A stretch of 64,000 nucleotides of DNA, from contig MU385865.1 of assembly GCA_022497145.1 (NCBI GenBank), forward strand, positions 310,001 through 374,000. The letters run 5' to 3'. The notes under the pieces are model-generated. The model did no database searches. It had not been told where the DNA came from and was given only the letters and a program-made list of their open reading frames with translations. Of the stretch, positions 49,072 to 60,303 are shown one piece after another. This stretch comes from Rostrohypoxylon terebratum (Eukaryota; Ascomycota; Sordariomycetes; Xylariales; Hypoxylaceae). How positions within the stretch are numbered: position 1 is the first letter of the stretch; the number at the start of each line of letters is the position of its first letter. The position numbers were made by a program, and so were the translations under genes.

Positions 49072-50964
49072 ATGGCGAATCGTATCCCTACCGCGAAGAT
49101 CACCCTCTCTTACCCTCTCTATTCGTGCGCCTTCGACCCGACAGATCCTAATCAACTCATCGTCGCGGGAGGTGGCGGTCCGGGGCGGAATGGTGTGGGG
49201 AATAAAATTGTATGAATTTCTATTGATTTTTTTTTGTTGTTGTGTCGTGTTGTGTTGATGTTGTTGAGGATGAGGATGAGTTAAGTTAACCGGGTAGCTT
49301 CGTAGACCGTTCTCGATACCTCCAACCCAGACGAATTATCAGAAGTCGGAGGGCTCGAACTAAGCGCAAACGAAGACAACGTCACAACCCTCGCCACCGG
49401 ACCTCGAAAAGACAGAAACCTTACCGTGTTTGCCGGCGTCAATTCCAGTCCGGAAGATATTAAAAAGGGAAAGAATGAACATTTCCGTGTTTTCGGCATC
49501 AGCCAACCCGCTAAGTCGGCCAAGACTAGCGGTGTAAGGGTCTCCGAGGTCACGCGGGATGCGCTGTTCTTGCATAAGGACGCAAGCGCCTACCAGCGAC
49601 TCCTCCGTCTGTCCCACCCCTACGAAAATCTTGCACAGCTAGGCGCTATCGCGACGGGCCTCTCTAAAGAATCCGAAATTGCGCTCTTCGATGTACCATG
49701 TTCAGGCGGCGGGCGGTGGAAATCACGGGGCAGGCTGGATATACCTAAGGAAGCAATGGACTTGGACGTCGTTCAGACTGGTCCCGACACATACCAGTTA
49801 GCATATTGCGACGATCACGAGATATTCACTGTCGAGGTATCCAAGACAGAAATATCCGACCCGAAATGTGTATACACAATTACCCCAGATGAGGGTGCCA
49901 CAGCTAGGGCGTCCTTCAAATCATTGCGCTACCTGACGCCCGGTTTTCTCATAACCGTCGTCAATAGGCCCAATTCCAATGGGGTCGCCCTGCACGGCTA
50001 CAGACTCCCCGCCAAAGAGCAGGAGAATGCGCGCCTTGCGATTAAGGCTAGGTTACCCAAGGGCGTATCCAAGGCAACTGGTCTTGCTGTGCGAAATTTG
50101 TCGCCAGCATCCTCTCCGTCGGAAAAGCAAGGCGAAACTCAATTCGTAGTCGCTGTCGCCGGGAACGATGCATCGGTGTCGCTTTTCACTTTGGAACATA
50201 AGTCCGCAGCCAGTGTCGACCTCCTAGCGGAGCTAGCACCGTTCCATGTACTCAAAAATGTACACCCCTCGAATATCACCGGAATCACTTTCTCGCCATT
50301 TACGCCACCAAAATCATCAAAATCTACCGCAGAACTTACAGTCAAGCTAGCCACCGTAGGTGTTGGCTTCACAACTGTTGTACATAGCATACCTCTCAAG
50401 AAGCACGTTGACACATCTGTCTCAGAAAGGAAAGGAGGTCCCCCAAGACCGTCGCGTTACGTCGTTGCGCTGAAATCGCAAGGCGAATCACCCCTGACCG
50501 TCATCACCCTCTTCACAATAGTGATACTCATCCTCGCTATAGTTGGGCAAGCCTTCCTCGAAGCAAAAGATATTGGCCGGCCTGTCTTCGGGATCAAGCC
50601 TTATCTCCCCACTTCCTGGACATCGCCATTGCGAAAGGTTTCCGAGACCAATAGCATCAAAGACCTATTATCAAATGTCCAAGGCCAAGGTCACCCCGTC
50701 GTGATCCGACATGTGAAGGATGGGGAAGCCGACGCGCATGGCCTTCCGCCTCTTCACGTAGGCGCTCACAACGAGGAAGATGAAGAGACACACGGCCCCA
50801 CTGTAGCGTGGGAGAGCCTAGATCCCAAGGAGCAAGACATCTGGAAGCTGCGGCTCAAGAAGACGGGCCACTGGGTCGAAGAAATGGGAGAGTCCATCTT
50901 CAAGGGCGTGTTGTTCGGCGAAATCGGCGGAGCTATCGGGAATATAGTCGGCGAGGCCTTGTAA
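49072..50964 (+). CDS. SEC12: Sec12, ER membrane guanine-nucleotide exchange factor for Sar1
   Basis: Two exons, 49072-49209 and 49306-50964, joined in phase 0 across a 96-nt intron; 598 aa. Type II membrane protein that loads Sar1 with GTP at ER exit sites. The cytosolic WD40-like propeller starts at once (ITLSYPLYSCAFDP) and has the Sec12 glycine loop VAGGGGPGRNGVGNKITVLD at the exon junction, the loop that in yeast Sec12 binds potassium and is needed for exchange. Further blades include FVVAVAGNDASVSLFTLEHK and NITGITFSPF. A single helix (LTVITLFTIVILILAIVGQA, about 442-465) is followed by a lumenal tail of about 130 residues, without an HDEL-type end. Identification rests on the loop, propeller plus one helix, and the nearby SAR1. 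Confidence 0.9.
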
Positions 50965-53299
50965 GGATTTATATGTCACGTCTATACGAAGAGAGAAAAA
51001 TGAGATTTGTGGACATATGGCCTCTTGGATAGTTATGTCACGAAGGACGCAGTAAGTATGATGTGCTCTGTATAAAATACACTCAGCTATTACGAATATG
51101 AAATTAATTACTTCCATCTATTTTTGGCTTGACATTATCCCTTATTACACCGGTACCGGTGTGCTGTGTTGTTCCTGTGGCGTTGTAGAATGGATCCAGC
51201 CACACTGGATTTTGCCAACACTCGCCTTCTGGCGGAGATAGTACTTTGACCTGGAAGAACCCTACTGATACAGCTTCGAAGCATTCACGGTTCCAACGAG
51301 CTGAGAGGGCGGATGATGTGTTTCTCCCCTAAAATCACGTTTCCTACCACGCTTTACAAGACAACCTACTTATGATGGCATCTCCTGACGCGAGATTTAA
51401 ACCAAGTGTGCCTCAAGATGTCCTTAGGTAACTGGTTATTGTCTTCGTGACTTTACGGGAGATTATTTGGTCTTTCGTCTCATGTGAGGTTAGTTTAACT
51501 AACTTCATGACAGCCTTCCTACTCTTTCCCATATCAGATACTTTCCAGCGACCATCAACATGTAGCCCGTAACGTAGGATTAACCAGGCTCGTAACTGCT
51601 TGTGTCATCAACATATCGAGAGAATGCTTGTAGTAGTTCTAGCCTTGCAAGGCTCTCCAATTACCCAGAGTCTTGTGTTTATGTATATATGTACTGTATA
51701 GATGCTATTTGATATTGGGGGTTTGAGTAGAAGGCCGCGTTTAGGAGATGATCCTTCCACGTGGAGATGAGAGCTTGACTCACTAAGGAGCTAACGAAAA
51801 TAATTGCTGTGACATCTTAGTCATAGGCATAGAAGGTGATGTGATAAGTTGGCTTAGTATATAACAATACCTGGCATCTAAAAATAAGAGCTCTCTCTAC
51901 CGAGCAACCGGCTTCTAGAGCATATACGTGAGAGGTGATGGCACGTTTCCCTTCTACGTTGCAGACCTAGAGGAAACACCTTGAGGGAATTCCATCCTTT
52001 TCCGTCCCAAATGCTGCGGAACAAGCCCACCGAGACTCGTCATCCTTTTGAATGATCTACGTGCTGGCCGGTACCCGAGTCGCGCGATTCCGGCTGTGGG
52101 CCGAGCACGTCAACGCGTGGGAATCTGGGGAGGTTCCTGAGAAGTAAGACAAGGTAACAATCCATCGCAGTTAATATATTTTTTTCACATTTCTGTTTCT
52201 AATGAAAACGAGCCTGCTGAAAATTTGCAGCTAGTCTGGAACAGGTGTTATGCAATGCAGACCAGATGGCAGGTTGCTTTTAGGATATTCTCAAATTGAC
52301 ATAATATAGCCGCCTCCAATCCGGACCCCGTCACTTCAACCGTGGACTGGATGAAGTGCTGGACGATGAGGCGAAGGCTTGGCGGACCGAAGGAACTCGA
52401 TCCCAATATTGCCTTCTACCCAGGGACGCGTCTCTAACCCCACAAACGTCCTGCTGCACTGCTACCTTGATCTTTGATGCCGTCGCCGTCGCCATCTCCA
52501 AATAAACAACCCTCGCTTTGCCGAAAATCTAGGGGGGAAATGACGAGTCATTCTAAATTCCACCAAATTACCAGTCGGTCGATCGTGAAGATCAGTCCCT
52601 CAATAGACCAGGCCCCGTTGAGTATTTTCACCTAGGAGAAGATGAGCCTCAATAGATGTTGGTATTGCTTCATGCTCAGCAATATAGACCAACTGTCTGG
52701 AACCCAGCGAGTTTCCCATTACATGGTACATGGTAAAGAAGGTGAAAATAAACTATTTTGAGCATCTCGGACATGGGTAGGTATTGATGGAATGTTTCCT
52801 CTCGTAAAGATTCAACGGATTCGACCATCAACATGGTATATCGGTCGAGATCTTCCAACCTCGTGTTCCTGCTCTCGCATAGACTGCCACATCTGGCCAG
52901 CCCAGTCCTTTCAAAAGACGCCATGATGATTGCAGCCGCAAATCTGAGAGGATGTCTGCAATACCACTTCCATGAATGGTTCCTAAGCGCAGGTAGTCTG
53001 CCGCCAAGGTAGCATCCGGGTATATATTGAGTGCACCTCACATGGCCTGCTAATGCTCCGATCCGGGAACCATGTGTGTCTAATAGAGCTCCTTTCTGGG
53101 CCGTTACCACTTCGCGGAATTCTGTTACGCGTGGCCTTAATTATTAAAGAAGATGCCCTCGCTGTCCGATTCCTTGGCTGAAGATCTATCGTGACAGCCA
53201 ATTAGCCTTGTCTTCTCTAAGTTAGGGACTCTTAAGGCTTGAGAACTCGTTGCGCCCAGCCCTGACATTCGTTTTTATATACGGGGTCATATTGTCATA
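50965..53299. promoter_or_regulatory. Spacer between SEC12 and the chitin deacetylase gene
   Basis: About 2.3 kb. A 144-codon minus-strand ORF (52676-53110) contains a leucine/glutamate-rich part (DRYTMLMVESVESLREETF) but no known domain; coding potential is unproven. A GCCGTCGCC repeat lies near 52480-52490. Confidence 0.45.
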
Positions 53300-55763
53300 A
53301 TGCATTGGTGGAACGCCGTGATCGTGGCTGCTTGCACCAGCCAAGCAGCTGCACATGCGGATGCGAATGACCTTCCTCGTGGAGTGCCGAAGCTCGCAGG
53401 GGCTCGAAGATTCTTGTCGGAATTTAGAGGGAGGAGAAGGTGGGAACCTCAACAACAACCGCCCTCGCAGACAAGAGAGCTAGTTGAAGGCCCAGAAGAA
53501 GAGGAACGCCAAGGACGAAGCGGGCTCGATAGACGCCAGAGGGGTTCCAGCAGATGCGGTGCGAATCGTGGCAAGTGTGCAGAAGGATTGTGCTGCTCGG
53601 CTGAAGGGTTAGCCCCCATCTCGGACGTCCGATGACTGTACTGACGCCACAAAGATACTGCGGGACAGGAGAAGAATTCTGTACTGCACCAGATTGTCAG
53701 ATTAACTATGGGCCAGCGTGCGATGGAAACATGCAGCCCAGCGGAGAGGATACATCCGCCATTGCCCGACCCAAGCTGGGCAAAGTACAATACGGTGGCG
53801 TTGGTATTTATGACTGTGTGAATAATGGTGACATCGCTGTCACCTTCGATGATGGCCCTTGGGAATACACCAACGACCTGCTTGACAAACTTGCCGTAAG
53901 CCGTATAGCTTCCCTATGACTTCGATTATGAGCTAACAATAGGAAAGAAATATGAGGCAAAAGCAACGTTCTTCATCACCGGTAACAATCTGGGAAAGGG
54001 GCAGATCAATGACCCCGAATATCCATGGGCTACTGTCATTCAGGTATGCCGTTCGATCCGAAAAATCAAAGAGTAGGGAGTGCAGGCTTTGACTAACAAG
54101 CAAAAATAGCGGATGGCTGCAGAAGGTCATCAAATTGCAAGCCACACTTGGTCACACGAGAATTACAGCCAATTGACTTCAACACAATTCAAGAACCAGA
54201 TGATATGGAATGAGATCGCTTTGAATGATATCCTGGGTTATTTCCCTACTTATATGAGGTTGGTATCAGCCCCTTGTTGAAATAGGGGTTCATGCTATTC
54301 TAACTTCTACTCAGACCCCCCTATTCCATCTGTCCCGCCGGTTGCCAGACACAATTAGCTAACCTTGGATACCATGCCGTGTACTTTGACCTTGACACAG
54401 AGGGGTATCTGCACGATGACGCAAAGCAGATCCAGACTAGCAAAGACATCTGGGACGAGGCGGTGGACGAGTCCAATCCGTGCGAGGATAGCTATCTCGA
54501 GATCGAGCACGACATCCACTATCAAACCGTCTATAACCTGACAGATTACATCCTAGAATCCCTATTCAGCCACGGTTACAGGTCGGTTACAGTGGGACAA
54601 TGCTTAGGCGACCCCCCTGAGAACTGGTACCGCGCTGGCACAGGAACGGTTCCGGAATACAACTTCACCATCCGCGCCCCGACGGGAACTTTCAGCTGCC
54701 TCAGTCCTACTCCCACTGCCACTCCCACGTCCACCCGTCCAAGCACGCCAACTAGCACTTTGAAAGTCAGTCAGGATGGCAAATGCGGCGATGGCGTGAC
54801 ATGTGCCGGGTCGGCGTTTGGAAATTGTATGTATATCCTGGGCACCTAACCTAGCAATCTCAATGATCATTAGCTTAACCGCGGCCCCTAGGTTGCTCAC
54901 TGAATAGCTGGTGCGGTGGCTCGATTGACTACTGCGGCTCGAACTGCCGTCCCGAATTCGGCATCTGCTCGTCCGCAGATTCGCCGATCCCGACGGGCCT
55001 CCCCCTCCCGAGTGGTCCTGGAACCACCACCAGCACCCCCGATGACCCCATAACGGTGACGAAAACGGCACCTGCTCCCACTGGTACTCAGCAAGTATCT
55101 GTCGACGGCGACTGTGGCAATGGAATCACCTGTGAAGGTTCTGAGTTCGGAAACTGCTGTTCAGTGTCAGTCAGCTCCCATTTCACCATTTCTCTGCCAC
55201 AATTAATCGGGGTCGTGCTGTGGATGACGTGGACTGGATCCTGATTCTATGTTTATAAGACATTGAATATGGAAAATCCAATCTATTGTACGAGACAATC
55301 ATACTAACCCGACTTCCACGGTAGAAACGGCTATTGCGGATCAACGGTTGACTACTGCGGCGAAGGATGCCAATCAGACTTTGGATCAGGATGCCAGGCA
55401 AGCGACCCATCACCACCTTCATCTCCTCCCGTGACTACACTACCACCCACGAGCACCAGTGCTTCTACCTCAACTCCCACCACCCCGCCAGTGACGCCTC
55501 CCCCGACAACCACATCAACGACTTCAACTAAGACGGGGAGCAGTAGCAGTAGCAGTAGCGAACCAGAAGAAACCTCGACATCGACCAAAAACACGAAGAC
55601 GTCGACGTCGACTACTAAGAAATCTACGTCTAAATCTACATCTACATCTCATTCGACCTCCCATTCCACTTCTCATTCTACGTCTCACTCAAGCAGCCAC
55701 TCCTCATCACGTAGCAGTTCCCAGACGAAGGACCGACGAGCCGAGGCGACGCAGGGAAGCTGA
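53300..55763 (+). CDS. Secreted chitin deacetylase with three CBM18 modules; one splice site breaks frame
   Basis: Seven exons: 53300-53607, 53655-53895 or -53902, 53943-54043, 54110-54258, 54315-54826, 54892-55165, 55325-55763. It removes N-acetyl groups from chitin at the cell surface. Order: signal peptide (about 1-20); basic/acidic linker with RRQR; CBM18-1 (about 86-127, CGANRGKCAEGLCCSAEGYC); NodB deacetylase with TFDDGP (Asp168/169), SHTWSH (metal His 231 and 235) and MRPPYSICP; CBM18-2 and CBM18-3 (each starting DGKCGDGVTC or DGDCGNGITC); Ser/Thr-rich tail with a Ser-His repeat and no GPI-type hydrophobic end. The canonical donor at 53896 (GTAAGC, 47-nt intron, branch GCTAAC) shifts the frame by one. 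Only a donor at 53903, giving a 40-nt intron and three extra residues (VSR), keeps it, for 676 aa. A lost G at the junction (sequence error or real mutation) is the alternative. Converges with noxR. Confidence 0.88.
55640..55725 (+). repeat. Coding tandem repeat, Thr-Ser-His-Ser units
   Basis: Within the last exon of the chitin deacetylase gene, a degenerate 12-nt unit encodes four TSHS copies followed by SSHS/SSRS copies. It belongs to a Ser/Thr-rich tail that is probably O-mannosylated. Confidence 0.8.
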
Positions 55764-57016
55764 AGCTAGTGAACCGTCATTACTGAGCATGAAGGGAGGA
55801 CTGTAAACTAGGTCGCGAAAAAAAAAAGCACAACTGAAAATATAGAATCGAAAAAATGAGTAGACTTATATAAAAGCTGAGACGAGACGATGCCATCGCA
55901 AGAATGATGAAAGTGAAGTAGTTCGCTGTGATGAATTGCTAAAGCCCACGACGGGTCATTTTGTCTATCTACCTACAAGCCAAGCCGGATGAATGCCTCT
56001 TTCGTGTCCATCTTCCACACTCCCCGTCCAGTCAACTGAACTCCAATGCTCCAGCTCTCCCCATCTCGAACGAACAATAACGTCGACAGAAAACAAACAA
56101 CCGCCATCCCTCTCCTGAAACCATCCTCGAGTTGCGCGAACCTACCTAGGTAGGTTCACTTTCTACGCTCCTCTCCGGCAGCAGGAGGGGGGGAAAGCCC
56201 AATTACTATAACCCGATAGCTCACTACGCTAGCTTCGTACCTCGAAAAACGTCAAGTTGTTCAAGACAGCGACCATGACTACTACAACGCATAAAAAAAG
56301 GGACTCGACGAAAGCAAAGAAGATGAATTGATGGTGATGATGTGATGGTAAAAATTCACTAATACTCCTTCTCCTCCACCCTACCCAATCAAGGCCGTGA
56401 AATCCATTCGCCGGTTATCCGATTCTAAGCTGGGATATAATATGCTGCTGTATGATTGATGACGGGAAGAAAAAAAAAGAATCATGTAAAGGGGAATCCC
56501 GAAATTTGCCCGCGGACGTCTGGTGAAAGAGTTGGCGCCGGACTGATCCAATAGGTGGTATTTGACAGTTTGTAGTTTCGTCGAGACGACCCCCGTCTCT
56601 GCGCCCGGTCCCGGTAGATGGGATTGGCGAAATGGAGCCGACGATGAAACTGTCGCGCTTTTCGTTTCATAACGCATTACAGACGAAACCTGAAATCAGC
56701 CCACGGATTTGATTTGAATTCACCTTTCGTCGGGCGCGAGGAAATTCGGGATATTTAGGAACTAGGTATAGGTAGGTATTTTAAAACTTGATTGAGGTAT
56801 ATGGGATTGGATGGGATGCAAAATAAAGGGGGAACTGCAAAAATAAAAAGTAGTAGGTAATAATTGGTAATAGATAGGTATAGGGATAAATTGTATATTG
56901 TGAATGATGAGCGAAGCCAACAAGAGACTTCTTCATTACGTCGTATGAAGTCAGATCGCAATTGTTTTGGGTATCGTTGTAATCGTAATTTGCCGCACAC
57001 GAAGGAAAGAAAACGT
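55764..57016. other. Convergent 3' spacer between chitin deacetylase and noxR
   Basis: About 1.25 kb holding both 3' ends. A perfect 18-nt palindrome AACCTACCTAGGTAGGTT lies at 56139-56156. No gene is supported; ORFs at 56381-56677 are antisense-overlapping and featureless. Confidence 0.55.
56139..56156. repeat. Perfect 18-nt palindrome of the CCTAGG family
   Basis: Both 9-nt arms (AACCTACCT and AGGTAGGTT) match exactly with no spacer. It lies between the ends of two convergent genes. Confidence 0.85.
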
Positions 57017-58837
57017 CTAGATTTCTTGCACCCATATCTGTTATTTGTTAGTAAGTCAGTTCGTAGAGAGTAGAGAATGGAAAGTATAGAATGTCGATGC
57101 CAGTGGCAACTCACCTCCAGTTTACCCATGTCCAGTCTCTGTTTCCTCGCCTGTGATTTCACACTCATCATCACCATCTCAAGATCGTCCTGGTCGCCCA
57201 TCGTGATCATCTCGCTCGAGCCTGGCGAGTCTTCGTCCTTCACCTTGAGCTTGAAGCGCCTTCGCAGACCGAACTTGTCTCGGATCCGGTCTACCAAGTC
57301 GGCGAATTCGACCGTTATGGGAACCATGACGTATCGGACGTCTTCCGAGTGCACCTTAATCCTGACCTTGCGGACATCGGGTCTCCTGGAACCGCCTCGC
57401 GATGAGCCGGCTACCGAGGTTCCGGGCCGTCGGTTGGAGACCATCTCGAAGTCGCCCTCGTCAAAGGAGTCGTAGTCGCTCGCTTCTTCCTCTTCTTCGA
57501 TGTATCTGGGTTGGTTCCGGCGACCCTGTGACTTGCCTCCACCATTACTACCTCCTCCATTATACATGTCGTAGACATCATCCGGATATCCGTCATCTTC
57601 CTGTCTTGATCGTCGGGCTCTGGGCGCCTCGGCTCTTGAGTAACTTCTCTGCGGCGGCGATCGTGCTTCCGATGCAGCTCGTGAGGGTGCCTTGCGCTCG
57701 CTCTGCGGTGAGCTGGTCTTGTCGTATCGGCTGCTCTTCCCTGATTCGGGGATGTTCAATCTCGCAGGCATCGGCTTAGGTCCGTTGCGAACCGAAGCTC
57801 CTCGGCTCATTTGCGCCGGTTTGTCGTTCTCGGGAGGTGGCGTCGGCGGGAAGGCGTTGCGGCTGGCAGGAGGTTCCGACTGTTGTCTCCTGCTCTGCAG
57901 ACCCGGCTTGACTAGATTCGTCGCGGCAAATGACAGATTCTCCGTGGGGCGGTCATCCTTCTCAGCAGCTCTTCCAGCGTTCTTAATCTCCGATCCAGCG
58001 AAGCCCGTAAAAGCATTGGCCCTGTCAGAAGCGGCGACTAGACGGGCCTTGCCCAGATAGTCCTTGGTCTTCAAGTTTCGCACCTTAGCTTCGTTGGGTC
58101 GGTATACGACTCCGACGGGTATGGAAAATACGGTGTATCCCTATCGAATGTCAATTGGTTTCCTTCATGATTGAACGGTTGAATAATATCAAAGCATACC
58201 TCAGCCTCTTCCCTGATAGCCTCATCGATGACATTGTGATCTTCCACCACCTTCTCTTTCACCGCATAATTCAGGTCCTGTAAACCCGCTTCCTTCTGCT
58301 GCAGATAGATATAGCAGAGACCTCTGTTGAACAAAACTTCGCAAGAGTATAGTTTGAAAAGCAGACCCAATTGCGCATAGTCGATCATCGTATTGCCTCG
58401 GAGATATAGTAGGGTATCGTTGAAGTTCGCTAACGCCTCTTCGAAGTCGCCGAGTAAGAAGTTCGACACTCCTTGTTGGAAATAGGCTACAGCTAGGTAT
58501 TGATCTAGTCGGATCGCTTTCTGGTAGCATTCGACCTAAAGACAAAACTGTTTAGCAATTCATAAACCTCAATAGCTTGAGAGGTCATATGCTTACAGCT
58601 TTCTCATGTTCTCCTAGCGTCGCATGTATTACACCCATGTTGAATAGGATCTTAGACGTATCCGAGATTGCGTCGAATTCCTTGAGCGCCTCCTCGAACT
58701 CATTGTTGTCATATCGGCTCAGGGCCGATACCCACGTTTCTATTTCCTTGAGCGGGAGTTAGCATTGCAATCCCGTATATCCTCAACCAGGCGCCCCCTT
58801 TCAAGACTTAGTATCAACCTACCTGCTTTAAAGACAT
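57017..58837 (-). CDS. noxR: NADPH oxidase regulator NoxR (fungal p67phox-like)
   Basis: Five exons on the minus strand: 58837-58823, 58746-58597, 58535-58200, 58140-57115, 57037-57017; 515 aa. NoxR binds GTP-loaded Rac and activates NoxA/NoxB to make superoxide at hyphal tips and in development. Four TPR-like helical repeats fill residues 1-165 (FEEALKEFDAISDTSKILFN, AVECYQKAIRLDQYLAVAYF, SCEVLFNRGLCYIYLQQKEA). The activation-domain region follows (GYTVFSIPVGVVYRPNEAKV). The middle (about 230-410) is disordered and rich in Pro, Ser and Arg, with an acidic patch. A PB1 domain lies at about 425-496 (KVRIKVHSEDVRYVMVPITV), the part that contacts Cdc24. The protein lacks SH3 domains, as usual for fungal NoxR. 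Exon 1 encodes only MSLKQ and the last exon IWVQEI. noxA, noxB and racA are not in the window. Confidence 0.96.
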
Positions 58838-60303
58838 CTTGTCGCCGGGATAGGCCTTTAATTAGTACCAGTTGCTTTGTCCAGAAAGCAAAGGTGGGAG
58901 AGGCCGTTTCCTTGCGGCGATTGTAATGCCGACGATTTTCGGATATACTCTTGATCTTGATTTCGATTTAATCCCAGTTCAACATCGACTGTTGAGAATT
59001 GGCTCTTGACTTTTGGTGTTTGGTTTTAATGATTCTTGTGCTACGAATCCCTGATGGTGTCTTAATATTGGAAGCTCTCCTCTCTATCGTTCTTCTAATA
59101 ATAGTGGGCGGTTCGCCTTGCCTTGCGGAAATTGGCAGCTGACGCTCGTAATCCTTCCTTCGCAATTGAAAGTCCACCGGTGTGGTTATGACTAGCTACG
59201 ATCCAACGGTATGCTTAGGATTGGGCGGCGTCTTGGTTCCTTGGTACCTGGGGGCGGGTTGTCTTGTTGGTGCAAGGGATACACAATCTTGCAGCTCCTC
59301 TATGGCAGGCAAAGTGCAAAAAAAGAACGAGGTCGGGGGTTAGAAGAAGTGGATGGTGGGATAGATATGTAGGTACGGATGCACGAACGGCCACGAGCCA
59401 ACTAGGTGGGCCAACAGGATGGATATATGGATTATATGGATATATCGGAAAACGACAGGACCAGGGAAAATTAAGTAAGGCTTGTATCAACTTGGCCTAG
59501 CTTTTCTGCTTCTCTTCTCTTTTCTTTTCTTCGCACTGCAAGGAATGGATTAGGTAGGTGATGAGAAGAAAAAACTTGCAGCTCGGGTGAGGAGGTAATG
59601 AGTGGATGAACGACAACGAAGCCAGCGCGTACAGAAGGACTAAGAGTGGGCAGAAGTCGGAAAAGACAGCAATGGGCGTATTAGGCGTAGTGAGTGAGAG
59701 GACGGAGGACCTTGTGGTGCCAAGGTAAAAAGCATTGGACGGGAAAAGATCAGAGTCGGAACTTCGTTCTGGCTTCGCTGGGAATCATGCAGTATGTATG
59801 GAAGCCCACCCGGTAGCTACGTACTTTTCTTTCTGCCCGTCTGCCCGTACAATTCGTGTACATTTCGTGTACATTTTGTACATTCGTGGTGACAGTAACT
59901 CTGGAGTCTGACCCCGTCCCGCTTCGCGGTTTGTGATGTAGCTGGAGTGGATGGAGTGGATACGGAGTACCTCTTTGCGGGCAGCCAAAACGACGATGAT
60001 GCTAACCAGGGTTAAGACCGACTTAGGGAGAAACAGGGGCAGGGGTTCGCTCAGCCGAGGGCTTGGGCTTGGACTACAGGCCTGGGCTTGGGCGAGGAGG
60101 GGCACTGAGCGCCAGCCATTCATCCTCTACTATGTACAATTTTACTTCTGTTTTTTCCCTTTGGCAGTAGGAAATAATACCTACTGAATAGTGTAGTGAC
60201 AAGGAGGTTGGCGATCAAAAAAGTTATCATCCAACTTGTCATTCGACCTATCATGATTGAACGGACATCATCGAAGCTAAGTTGTAGGATCGTCTCATCC
60301 TGA

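Noticed and set aside
52676..53110. 144-codon minus-strand ORF between SEC12 and the chitin deacetylase
   Set aside because: Begins with a non-ATG codon; only a short Glu/Leu-rich stretch looks like protein and no family is recognised.
55352..55594. 80-codon Val/Gly-rich minus-strand ORF
   Set aside because: Antisense of the Ser/Thr-rich tail of the chitin deacetylase.
41743..55763. A secondary-metabolite or catabolic cluster around the dioxygenase
   Set aside because: Neighbours are housekeeping trafficking, lipid and wall genes; no PKS, NRPS, P450, hydroxylase or pathway regulator is adjacent.
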